Origin: Schaalia sp. Marseille-Q2122
Lineage (GTDB): Bacteria; Actinomycetota; Actinomycetes; Actinomycetales; Actinomycetaceae
Assembly (NCBI RefSeq): GCF_903645355.1
Contig: NZ_CAHJXR010000006.1
Span: forward strand, 1 to 64,000
DNA: 64,000 nt
Direction: 5' to 3'
In this document: piece by piece, positions 45,555 through 53,519 of the stretch
How positions within the stretch are numbered: position 1 is the first letter of the stretch
Layout: every line of letters begins with the position of its first letter
Position numbers and translations under genes: made by a program
The notes under the pieces: model-generated
Seen by the model: only the letters and a program-made list of their open reading frames with translations
Told to the model about the DNA's origin: nothing
The model's database searches: none

Positions 45555-46660
45555 CAGTGTCCTCCTCGTTGCAGGCGTGCACGCAGGAGCATGAAGAAGG
45601 TGGGGCCACCCACCAGGGCGGTGAAAATACCGATCGGTAGGTCCGCGAAGGGAATAAGCGTGCGGGCAGCCAGGTCTGAGAGCGTCACCAGCAGGGCGCC
45701 AGCCAGCATCGCGCCGGGGATGAGCACGCGGTTCAGGGGTCCCAAGGCAATACGCATGACGTGAGGGACGATCAAGCCAACGAAGGCAATGACACCCGCG
45801 TAGGACACGGCTGCGGCGGTGAGCAGAGTGGACAGGGTGATGGCGGCCAGACGCAGAGCTTGGACGTTGATGCCGACGTGTCCGGCGGCGCGCTCACCCA
45901 AAGACAGGGTGTCAAGGCGCTTTGCCAAAGCAAAAGCCCAGATCATACCGATAGTGATCACCACGGCCACCGTCCACACCTGCGGCCATACCGTGCCATT
46001 GAGCGACCCCATCTGCCAGAACACAATGTGGTCGCGGGCTGTGGTGGGAGCAATGTAGGTGGCGATCGAAGCCAGGGCCGTACACACGGCGGTCACCGCA
46101 ATACCGGTCAGCACCAGGGTCACCACGTCTGCCTTGCCATTGGAACGCGCCAAGACGTACACGACCATGGCTGCCACCAGGCCGGAGAGGAAGGCGGCAG
46201 CGGGCACAGCAAAGCCAGCCAGGGCCTGCGGAATGAACACCATCGCCAGGGCGGCGCCGACGGACGCACCCGAAGAAACGCCAATAATGCCCGGCTCAGC
46301 CAGGGGGTTAGAGAACACCGCCTGCATGACGGCCCCGGCCACCGCCAGGGCGGCCCCCACCAGGAGGCCCAGAGCAATACGCGGGAAGCGAATATTCCAC
46401 AGGGTCGAAAACGCCAGCGGGTCCTGCGGGTAGTCAGCAAGCCCCAGCGGCGCGAAGGAGGAGCGCAGCACGTCGGCCACGCTCACCTGGTATTGGCCCA
46501 GGAGGGCCGAAGCGAGGGTGGAGGCCACGAGTCCGACAATGACGACGCTGAGGGTGATGAGCATGCGCAGGCGCCGACGTTGGAAGCCTCGCGCGGGGGT
46601 GGCCACTGAGGCGCTGCGGGCAGCGCTCAGGGCTGCGCCGGGCCGGGTGGTGGCACTCAT
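45554..46660 (-). CDS. hmuU: Haem ABC transporter permease HmuU (FecCD family)
   Basis: 368 residues with about ten membrane segments. A basic N-terminus precedes LSVVIVGLVASTLASALLGQ, and the FecCD signatures SNPLAEPGIIGVSSGASVGA and VGLIVPHVMRIALGPLNRV are present. Overlaps hmuT by ATGA and hmuV by one base. Substrate assignment to haem rests on the adjacent HtaA-domain protein; a siderophore is the alternative. Confidence 0.92.
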   Translation of the reverse strand: MSATTRPGAALSAARSASVATPARGFQRRRLRMLITLSVVIVGLVASTLASALLGQYQVSVADVLRSSFAPLGLADYPQDPLAFSTLWNIRFPRIALGLLVGAALAVAGAVMQAVFSNPLAEPGIIGVSSGASVGAALAMVFIPQALAGFAVPAAAFLSGLVAAMVVYVLARSNGKADVVTLVLTGIAVTAVCTALASIATYIAPTTARDHIVFWQMGSLNGTVWPQVWTVAVVITIGMIWAFALAKRLDTLSLGERAAGHVGINVQALRLAAITLSTLLTAAAVSYAGVIAFVGLIVPHVMRIALGPLNRVLIPGAMLAGALLVTLSDLAARTLIPFADLPIGIFTALVGGPTFFMLLRARLQRGGH

Positions 46661-47769
46661 TGGGCGCTGTCCACGCCGTAGAGGGCGCGGGCGATGGCCA
46701 GCAGAGTCTCACCCGTTTGGGGGCCAAAGGAGAGGGAAAGGCCATCGGGGATAGCGATGACGCGCTGCTTTTGTCCGGCGCGAGTTTCGGCCACACCTGG
46801 GCGGGCAAGCAGGCCGGGCAGGCCCTCGGTGGATTCCAAGCCGGAGGTCATGACGAAGATGACCTCGGGGTTGAGGGTGACGAGGGATTCGGCGTTGGCT
46901 GGGGAGACGCCGCGAATACCATTCGCTCCGGCGACGTCGCGCGCGCCAACGGCTTCGATGAGGGCGGCTGCGCCCTCGTCCTGCCCGAGGATGAAGAACA
47001 CGCCTGCGGTGCCGCGCACGTAGAGGAAGGCGGTGTCGAGGGGCTGGGCGGGTGTCCATTCCTTAATCTGCGCCTTGGCGTCATCGATGCTCTTTTGGGT
47101 GCGTTCAACCAGTGCCTTTCCGGCCTCGTCGGCACCGATGGCGTGGGCGACGCTCATAATGAGGTCGTCAATGGTGTCGATGGAGTGGTTGGGGTCGATG
47201 AGGACCATGGGAATACCCGAGGCGCGCAGCTGATCGAGGGCTTCGGGCGGCCCGACGGAACGGTCGGCGATGATGACGGTGGGCTGGAGGGAGAGGATCG
47301 CCTCAGCGTTGAGGGTGTGCCCGTTCTCGGTGACAACGGGCAGGTGGGCGAGCTGCTTTTCCGTGGAGGAAACAGTGCGGCCCACGAGCTTATCGCCATA
47401 CCCCAGGCCGATGAGGGTACGGCTAATGGCGCCGGGAAGGTCCAGGGCCAAGATTCGCGAGGTATCCGTGACGGTGACGGAGTTGCCTTCAAAGTCCGTG
47501 AGGGTGACGGGCAGTTTTTGGGGGAAGGTGCCCTCAATGGGGGTGGGGTCTTCGAGGTCAGGAACTTGCGTGAGGCCTTCGAGGCTGCGCGGGTCGGGCA
47601 GGTTGACGGAGGCTGGCTGGGCGGGGGCGCCGGATTGCGCCTGAGCTGGCGACGATTGAGCGGCCTCAGACTGGGCACTTGCTGCGCTGTCAGCAGGATG
47701 GGTGGGGGTAGCGCAGGCGCTGAGGAGCAGTGCGCAGGCGCTGATTGCTGCAAGAATCCTGATTTTCAT
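46657..47769 (-). CDS. hmuT: Haem-binding lipoprotein HmuT
   Basis: Substrate-binding protein of the HmuTUV importer, 370 residues. Starts MKIRILAAISACALLLSACAT, a lipoprotein signal with lipobox LSAC. A Ser/Ala/Gln-rich spacer follows, then a class III binding fold (SRILALDLPGAISRTLIGLGYG, EAILSLQPTVIIAD). GAGGAAA lies at good distance from the ATG at 47769; the longer open frame to 47844 has no export logic. Coupled to hmuU by ATGA. Confidence 0.93.
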   Translation of the reverse strand: MKIRILAAISACALLLSACATPTHPADSAASAQSEAAQSSPAQAQSGAPAQPASVNLPDPRSLEGLTQVPDLEDPTPIEGTFPQKLPVTLTDFEGNSVTVTDTSRILALDLPGAISRTLIGLGYGDKLVGRTVSSTEKQLAHLPVVTENGHTLNAEAILSLQPTVIIADRSVGPPEALDQLRASGIPMVLIDPNHSIDTIDDLIMSVAHAIGADEAGKALVERTQKSIDDAKAQIKEWTPAQPLDTAFLYVRGTAGVFFILGQDEGAAALIEAVGARDVAGANGIRGVSPANAESLVTLNPEVIFVMTSGLESTEGLPGLLARPGVAETRAGQKQRVIAIPDGLSLSFGPQTGETLLAIARALYGVDSAQ

Positions 47770-47786
47770 GTTTTCCTCATGACGGT

Positions 47787-47826
47787 GCGGTGTGGGGTGA
47801 AGTGCATGGTCTTCACCCCACACCGC
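47787..47826 (-). other. 16-bp perfect hairpin directly before hmuT
   Basis: GCGGTGTGGGGTGAAG (47787-47802) pairs completely with CTTCACCCCACACCGC (47811-47826), loop eight bases. It ends just before the hmuT ribosome site. No U run, so it probably acts as a processing/stability element or attenuator between the surface-protein and transporter genes. Confidence 0.7.
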
Positions 47827-47880
47827 GGGGTTCGTACCGCTCACATTTTAGGGGTGAGCGGGCCGTTGCTTGCTGTGGGC

Positions 47881-47919
47881 TGTGCCGCGCCCACCTGGGG
47901 TTTCAGGGGGCGCGGCACA
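47881..47919 (-). terminator. Hairpin after the HtaA surface-protein gene
   Basis: TGTGCCGCGCCC (47881-47892) and GGGCGCGGCACA (47908-47919) form a perfect 12-bp stem, with CCTG/CAGG continuing inside the loop. Seven bases past the stop. Partial terminator in front of hmuT. Confidence 0.65.
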
Positions 47920-47925
47920 GGTCAG

Positions 47926-50900
47926 TCAGGCGCGCTGGCGGGCGCGAGCACCGAGTGCTGCGGCGCCCAGAGCCAGGGCGATGAGTGACATCCAGACGAG
48001 GGCCTGAGCTTCCGAACCGGTGGAGGCCAGGCCGCCGGGGCCTGCGATGCCGCCGAAGGCGTCGTACTCGATGAGTTCGCCGGTTTCGGGGTCGCAAGCG
48101 GTGGCGGGAGCCAGGCTCACCGAGGAGGACATGGCGTCGAGGCTGGTGCCAGCTTGGTAGAAGCCAGCGAAGGCCTTCGCGCCGGTTCCGGTGAGGGTCA
48201 CCGATGCTCCGTCGAAGCTCAGGGCGTTGTCGGACACGCTCACGCCGTTGAAGCTGAGCGATGCGAGGGCAACGCGACCAAGGTTGAACTTGTTGCCCGA
48301 GGTGTCCGAGCCGGAGACGGTCATGTACAGGGTGCCGCTATTGCCTTCGATCTGGACAGCGGGGTTGCTCATGGTGAGGTCCAGGATGCCGTTGTGGCCG
48401 TAGAACTGGACGGTACCGCTGTAGTAGATCGTTCCGGTGCGGGTGTTGGTGTTGTACAGGCCGCCTGAGACCGGGAAGTTGAAGGTGGAGCCGTCCCAGT
48501 TGACGCCGTTGAGGTTCCATCCGCCCTTGGCGATGGAGCCGCGAACGTAGGTTGTGAAGGAGCTACGGACGCCCCAGGAGAGGCTGCCGGAGGTGATGCG
48601 CTTACGGTTGGGGTCGACGGCGCATTCCTTCTTCTGCTTCTTCTCGGTCTTGTTCTCTACCTTCGGGGTGCCTGGGTTCTTCTTCTGGTCCTCCGAGGGC
48701 TTGTCTTGGGTTGAGTCATCGCCACCCTTGGGGGGTGCCACGGGGGCGCCTGCGGTGATGACGATCGGGTCGAAGTCGCTCGAGCCGGCCTTGTAGAAGC
48801 CACCGAAGGCGTCGGCACCTTCCTTCGTCAGCGTGAGCTGAGCGAAGGTGATGGTGGCCTCGGCGCCACTGCCCGCCACAACGGGATCGGACAGGGTTGC
48901 CAGGACAACGCGACGCAGGGCAGGCTTCGTCTTTCCTTCGAGGGCCTTCTTCAGGCCTTCGGCGTTCCCCAGCAGGGCCATGTCCTTGGGGTCGTAGGGA
49001 AGGGAGGCGACGTCTGCGACCAGGGTCCAACCGTCGGCGCCACGAAGGATCTCCGGGTTGGCGATGGTGATGTCGAGCAGACCGTGGTGGCCTACGAAGT
49101 GGACCTTACCTGCGAAGCGGGAACCCTCGTACTTGGCGAGGTCTACGCCAGCGTCCTTGACGCTGGGGAAGGTGAATTCGCCGGTGGCACCCTCTGAGAG
49201 GGTCCAGGAACCCTGGGCCAGGCCCTTGAGGTAGCTGCGGAATTGCTTGCGCACACCCCAGTTGAGGTTGGGGGCGGTGAGCTGCGGGGCCGGGGTGGTG
49301 CCGGGCTGGTCAGTACCAGGCTGGTCAGTACCAGGCTGGTCCGTGCCAGGCTCGTCCGTGCCAGGCTCGTCCGTGCCAGGCTGGTCCGTGCCAGGCTGGT
49401 CCGTGCTGGGCTTGTCAGCAGCGCGCACAACCATGGTGATCGGGTCAAGCGCACGGTTGCCAGCCTTGTAGAAACCACCAAAGGCTGCTGCACCTTCGTC
49501 GGTAAGAACAACCGAGGAGAAGGAGACCGTTGCTCCGCCACCGCCGTGCTTGACATCCATACCATCAAGGTCGGCCAGGTGGACCCTCTTCAGTGTCGGA
49601 ACCTCAGAGGAAGCAGCGGCAAAGAAAGACGAGCCAGGACGAGCACCCGGGAAGGTGAAGGGGCGAGAGGCCACGTCAGCCATGAGCTTCCATGCTTGGC
49701 CCTCACGCACGATTGCTGGGTTAGCGATGGTGAGGTCGAGCAGACCCCCATGACCGGTGAAGCGAACCTTGCCTTTGAATGCAGCGCCCATGAAGTTCCT
49801 GTGCGCAAGAGCTTCGTCGTCAGCCAGGGGGAAGACAAAACGGCCAGTGGCACCTTCAGAGACCTCCACCGTGCCGTGAGCGATGGGGCCGGTGACATAG
49901 TCAAGGAAGCTCTTACGGATGCCCCAGTGCAGATCGGCAGTCATTGCCTTGGGGCGAGGATCAGCCGGGGTGTCCGTGCCGGGCTTGGTACCACCGGGGG
50001 TGCTATCACCAGGCTGAGTTTCACCTGGGGTGGTGCCACCGGGAACCTCTCTGTCAGGAGTCTGGTCCTTGGGGTCTGGGGCGGGTGCGGCCTTCTCGGT
50101 CACGACGATGCTCAGAGGATCCATTCCACGATTACCACCACGGTAGAAACCACCGAACGCAGTATCGCCTTCCTCCGTCAGGGTGACGGTGGAGAAGTTG
50201 TAGGTCGAGGTTGCACCGCGCTCCATGCTGAAGCCGTCCAGGGTTGCCAGGGTAACGCGCTTTGAGGGCGGCGGCGGGGTGTCGGCACCAACCTCGGGAG
50301 CGGTGAAGAGATCCTTGGGCACAGGACGCGAGGCGACGTCAGCAACCAGCTTCCATGCACCCTTTTCGTTAATCACCGTCGGGTTCGCGATGGACAGATC
50401 AAGGTTGCCCTTGTGTGCGATGAAACGAACACCGCCCTTGAAGTCGATTTTGCTCATGTTTTCACGGGAGATGGTGGCGCCGTCAGCCAGCGGGAAGACA
50501 AAGCTGTCCTTCGCACCGTCACTCAGGATCCACTTGCCCTTTGCCAGGTTGGGGTTGGTGAGGTAGGAAATGAACGATTGACGAACGCCCCAACGTAGCT
50601 CTGCGGTGTAGCTCTTAGGCGCAGGCTGTTCAGTGGCCGGAGGAGTCTGACCGCCGGACTGCCCATCCGGCGTTTGTACGTTTGGATCTTCGGTCTTGGG
50701 CGCCTCGTTCTGCTGTGCGGCGGCCTCGTCCTCATCGGCCTTACGGTCGGCGGCGAGGGCCTCGTCGAGAGTACGCGGGTTCGTGGCTGCGGCTTCCTGG
50801 CCAGTTTCAGGCTTGCCCTTGACGCGCCATCCGTACTCTTGCAGCACGTCCCAGTTGGTGAAGCGATTGCCCTTGGCTTCCAGTGCGCTAATGCGCAGTT

Positions 50901-52554
50901 CGTTGCCATTGGCGCCGAAGGCCTTCCACTTGGTGAAGGCAGTGGCATCGGGGATGAAGTTGTTCTTCAGGTCAACACGCTGCAGGTTAGGCAGGTTGTT
51001 GAATGCGCTGACGTCGCTGATGCGGTTGTCGGCCAGGTTGAGGGTTCGCATGTACAGGGCGGCCTTGAGGGGCTCAACGTCCTGTATACGGTTGGTGTTC
51101 AGGCTCAGCGTGCGCAGGTTCTCCGACCCCAGCGGCAGGCGTGAGATATCAGAGATGCGGTTGTTGTCGGCCTTGAAATTGGCCAGCTCGGTCAGCGCAG
51201 TGAGGTCAGGCAGGGCCGAGATCTTATTGCCGGAAATGTCGATCTTGCGCAAAGCGGTCATGCCAGACAGTACGGACACGTCGCGGATCTCATTGTTGGG
51301 CACATCAACGGAGTGAAGCTTGGGCAGGGCGGCCAGGGGCGACAGGTCCGTGATCTTGTTGAAGCCAAAGCGGACGCTGGTAAGGGTCTTTGCCCCTTCA
51401 AGACCCTTCAGGGACTGCATCTTGGTCTCGTCGCTGTTGTTGGCACTGATGCACTGGAGTGACTGCACGCTCTGGATGTACTTGTTGGTGATCGGCGTGT
51501 GAGGCTTGAGGTCCTGGTCGGTGCGGATGCACTCAGCCAGACGCGGGTCCACATCAACGTCAATAATGGGTTCGTTGGGGTCCAGAATGGGCTTGTTGCC
51601 GGGGTTTTGGTAGCTCTCGGGGAAGAGGTTCCACAGCACAGGCTTAGGGGTGTCTGCCTCGACGCCCTTGAGGGCGATCGTCATCACGAAGGGGGAGCCG
51701 ATGGCGTCCTTGTAGAAGCCCACCAGATCATCGGACATGTCCAGAACGCGGGGCTTGAGGGAGTGGATAAGGATGTAGTTATCCTTGCGCTCCACCTTGA
51801 GGTCATCCATCTGCAGCAGAGGCACCTGGTCAAAGGTCTTGGCAGGCTTGCCCGAGAGGGTGCCAGCGGTCGAACCAGAGAGGATGAGCTGCTTCTTGGC
51901 GAAGTCAATGGTGGGGTTGGAGAGGCTGACGTTGAGGACGCCTTCGTACTTGCGCCAGTTCACCTCACCCTGGAGACGCAGGGTGGTGAGCTTGTTGAGG
52001 TCAATGCTCTGTCCGGGAACGGGGTTCCACAGCAGGCTGCCGCCCTCGTTGAGGATGCCGACATTGCTGCGGGTTTCGTTCTCGATGCCAACGTATTCAC
52101 GGAATGAGCGCATGAAGTCCCAGTTGGCGTAGCCGGTTTCGATGGCGAACTGGGTGTTCTGCTCGGCAGTGGCCGCTTCGTTGCGTTCACTTTCAGGGGT
52201 TTCGGAGGGTGCTGCATTTCCTTGGGCACTGTCGGCCGGCTGGCCTGTGCCTTCGGAGGTTTCAGCGGGGGCGCTGCCGCCTTCTGCGGCGCCTTGCGCA
52301 TCGGCTGTGGGTGCGCTGGGTTCTGAAGCCTCGCCGCCTTGGGCTTGCTCACCTTGGGGGGCCTCGGACGAGGTTCCCGCCGGCGAGCTTTCGCTGGAGG
52401 TGGGGGTTTCGCTGGTTGCGGCGACGCTCTCTGTGGCGCCCGTTTCGGGCAGAGTGTCACTGGCTATTGCAGCGTTACCTGGAAGGATGCTTGCTGTAGC
52501 AAGAAGGGCTGTCACCACGGTGGAGACAAGCGCTCGCTTTGTTACAGGTCTCAT
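47926..52554 (-). CDS. Wall-anchored haem-binding protein with HtaA domains and leucine-rich repeats
   Basis: 1542 residues from the ATG at 52554 (MRPVTKRALVSTVVTALLAT signal peptide). A Glu/Ser/Pro-rich spacer precedes one degenerate HtaA-like domain (about 138-310). About eight 22-residue leucine-rich repeats of internalin type follow (360-540, for example LRTLSLNTNRIQDVEPL). Then come four full HtaA domains starting near 646, 866, 1093 and 1318, each opening LxWGVRxSFxxY and carrying FxxHxGxLDL with the likely haem-contact His; the first domain has Tyr there. LASTG, a hydrophobic helix and RARQRA end the protein. It should bind haem at the wall and pass it to HmuT. Iron-box controlled. Confidence 0.9.
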   Translation of the reverse strand: MRPVTKRALVSTVVTALLATASILPGNAAIASDTLPETGATESVAATSETPTSSESSPAGTSSEAPQGEQAQGGEASEPSAPTADAQGAAEGGSAPAETSEGTGQPADSAQGNAAPSETPESERNEAATAEQNTQFAIETGYANWDFMRSFREYVGIENETRSNVGILNEGGSLLWNPVPGQSIDLNKLTTLRLQGEVNWRKYEGVLNVSLSNPTIDFAKKQLILSGSTAGTLSGKPAKTFDQVPLLQMDDLKVERKDNYILIHSLKPRVLDMSDDLVGFYKDAIGSPFVMTIALKGVEADTPKPVLWNLFPESYQNPGNKPILDPNEPIIDVDVDPRLAECIRTDQDLKPHTPITNKYIQSVQSLQCISANNSDETKMQSLKGLEGAKTLTSVRFGFNKITDLSPLAALPKLHSVDVPNNEIRDVSVLSGMTALRKIDISGNKISALPDLTALTELANFKADNNRISDISRLPLGSENLRTLSLNTNRIQDVEPLKAALYMRTLNLADNRISDVSAFNNLPNLQRVDLKNNFIPDATAFTKWKAFGANGNELRISALEAKGNRFTNWDVLQEYGWRVKGKPETGQEAAATNPRTLDEALAADRKADEDEAAAQQNEAPKTEDPNVQTPDGQSGGQTPPATEQPAPKSYTAELRWGVRQSFISYLTNPNLAKGKWILSDGAKDSFVFPLADGATISRENMSKIDFKGGVRFIAHKGNLDLSIANPTVINEKGAWKLVADVASRPVPKDLFTAPEVGADTPPPPSKRVTLATLDGFSMERGATSTYNFSTVTLTEEGDTAFGGFYRGGNRGMDPLSIVVTEKAAPAPDPKDQTPDREVPGGTTPGETQPGDSTPGGTKPGTDTPADPRPKAMTADLHWGIRKSFLDYVTGPIAHGTVEVSEGATGRFVFPLADDEALAHRNFMGAAFKGKVRFTGHGGLLDLTIANPAIVREGQAWKLMADVASRPFTFPGARPGSSFFAAASSEVPTLKRVHLADLDGMDVKHGGGGATVSFSSVVLTDEGAAAFGGFYKAGNRALDPITMVVRAADKPSTDQPGTDQPGTDEPGTDEPGTDQPGTDQPGTDQPGTTPAPQLTAPNLNWGVRKQFRSYLKGLAQGSWTLSEGATGEFTFPSVKDAGVDLAKYEGSRFAGKVHFVGHHGLLDITIANPEILRGADGWTLVADVASLPYDPKDMALLGNAEGLKKALEGKTKPALRRVVLATLSDPVVAGSGAEATITFAQLTLTKEGADAFGGFYKAGSSDFDPIVITAGAPVAPPKGGDDSTQDKPSEDQKKNPGTPKVENKTEKKQKKECAVDPNRKRITSGSLSWGVRSSFTTYVRGSIAKGGWNLNGVNWDGSTFNFPVSGGLYNTNTRTGTIYYSGTVQFYGHNGILDLTMSNPAVQIEGNSGTLYMTVSGSDTSGNKFNLGRVALASLSFNGVSVSDNALSFDGASVTLTGTGAKAFAGFYQAGTSLDAMSSSVSLAPATACDPETGELIEYDAFGGIAGPGGLASTGSEAQALVWMSLIALALGAAALGARARQRA
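49304..49420. repeat. 15-bp tandem repeat in the HtaA linker
   Basis: Seven full units of GGCTGGTCAGTACCA-like sequence plus a partial one, coding on the - strand for a TDQPG/TDEPG linker between HtaA domains 3 and 4. Prone to length change by slippage. Confidence 0.9.
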
Positions 52555-52618
52555 GGTTGTGCAGTTCTCCTGAATACGAGATAGGCGCGCCAATATTCCA
52601 TTGGCCTCATTCACCTTA

Positions 52619-52634
52619 ATTAGGTACACCTAAT
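52619..52634. promoter_or_regulatory. DtxR/IdeR-type iron box
   Basis: ATTAGGTACACCTAAT is a near-perfect palindrome matching the TTAGGTTAGSCTAACCTAA-type operator. It lies 65 bases before the HtaA-protein start, so iron-loaded DtxR would repress the haem locus. It is the only such box I see in the window. Confidence 0.82.
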
Positions 52635-52769
52635 ACGCCAAACAAGATGACAGGGCGACATTTAAATTCTCATGCCCTAATTAACGCGTACTGCAATGTT
52701 GCAATGCACACTTTTTGTCTATTACGCCCCGACTGCGACCTCACGACAGCACTTAGTAAACACGACAGA

Positions 52770-52812
52770 GAACAGACCTTCACGATCGACGAAGAACAGA
52801 TCTTCACCATCG
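52770..52812. repeat. 19-bp imperfect direct repeat upstream of ispF
   Basis: GAACAGACCTTCACGATCG (52770-52788) and GAACAGATCTTCACCATCG (52794-52812), 24 bp apart, 17 bases before the ispF start. Function unknown. Confidence 0.6.
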
Positions 52813-52828
52813 GATCTAAAGTAGAGGC

Positions 52829-53329
52829 ATGTCACACACTCCCCTCCCCTTCCGCATTGGCAACGCCCTTGACATTCACGCCTTCGCCTCCGAAGTCTCA
52901 GACACTAAGCCCCTCATGGTTGCCTGCCTCGAATGGCCTGGCGAAACCCCACTTCTAGGCCACTCCGACGGCGATGTTGCCGCCCACGCTGCATGCGACG
53001 CACTCCTGGGTGCAGCGGGGCTTGGCGACATGGGTACCGTCTTTGGCACTGATCGCCCCGAGTGGTCGGGAGCCTCTGGCGAGGCCTTCCTGCGCGAAGT
53101 GATGCGCATGCTCAACGAAGCCGGGTGGAAAGTTGGGAATATTCACGTGCAAGTTATTGGCAATCGGCCTCGCATGAAGGCTCGCCTACCCGAAGCCGAG
53201 GAACGCTTGAGCGCCCTCGTTGACGCCCCAGTCAGCGTTTCAGCAACAACCACCGACGGCCTCGGTTTCACCGGCCGAGGCGAAGGCCTCGCGGCCCAAG
53301 CGACAGCCCTCATCGTCCGCGCAGACTAA
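52829..53329 (+). CDS. ispF: 2-C-methyl-D-erythritol 2,4-cyclodiphosphate synthase
   Basis: Fifth step of the MEP isoprenoid pathway. 166 residues, the usual size. The metal motif DIHAF stands for the common DVHx[12 protein letters not shown] holds the second metal His, and [19 protein letters not shown] is the substrate loop. The ATG at 52829 has AGAGG too close for normal use, so the transcript could be leaderless. Unlike the usual ispD-ispF pair, it lies on the opposite strand from ispD, with an MFS gene between. Confidence 0.95.
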   Translation: MSHTPLPFRIGNALDIHAFASEVSDTKPLMVACLEWPGETPLLGHSDGDVAAHAACDALLGAAGLGDMGTVFGTDRPEWSGASGEAFLREVMRMLNEAGWKVGNIHVQVIGNRPRMKARLPEAEERLSALVDAPVSVSATTTDGLGFTGRGEGLAAQATALIVRAD

Positions 53330-53397
53330 CTCAGGCCATCCCACCCCTCGCTTCAGCCGCGCATGGTGATCCGCCCTCGTCCCTACACCTCAGTTAC

Positions 53398-53455
53398 GTG
53401 ACACTTGTTGCGTTTTGTGACGGGTACACCTGTCACGCTATGCAACAACTGTCAC
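53398..53455. terminator. Nested hairpin between ispF and the MFS gene
   Basis: Outer arms GTGACACTTGTTGC (53398-53411) and GCAACAACTGTCAC (53442-53455) match at 13 of 14 positions. Inner arms are GTGACGGG and CCTGTCAC. AAAAG follows. It serves as a bidirectional terminator for convergent genes. An alternative fold is described under findings. Confidence 0.7.
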
Positions 53456-53519
53456 AAAAGTACCAAGGCGCCCCCGCCCTCCGCCCCACCCCAGCAGAGG
53501 CGAGGAGGAAAGCCCCGCC

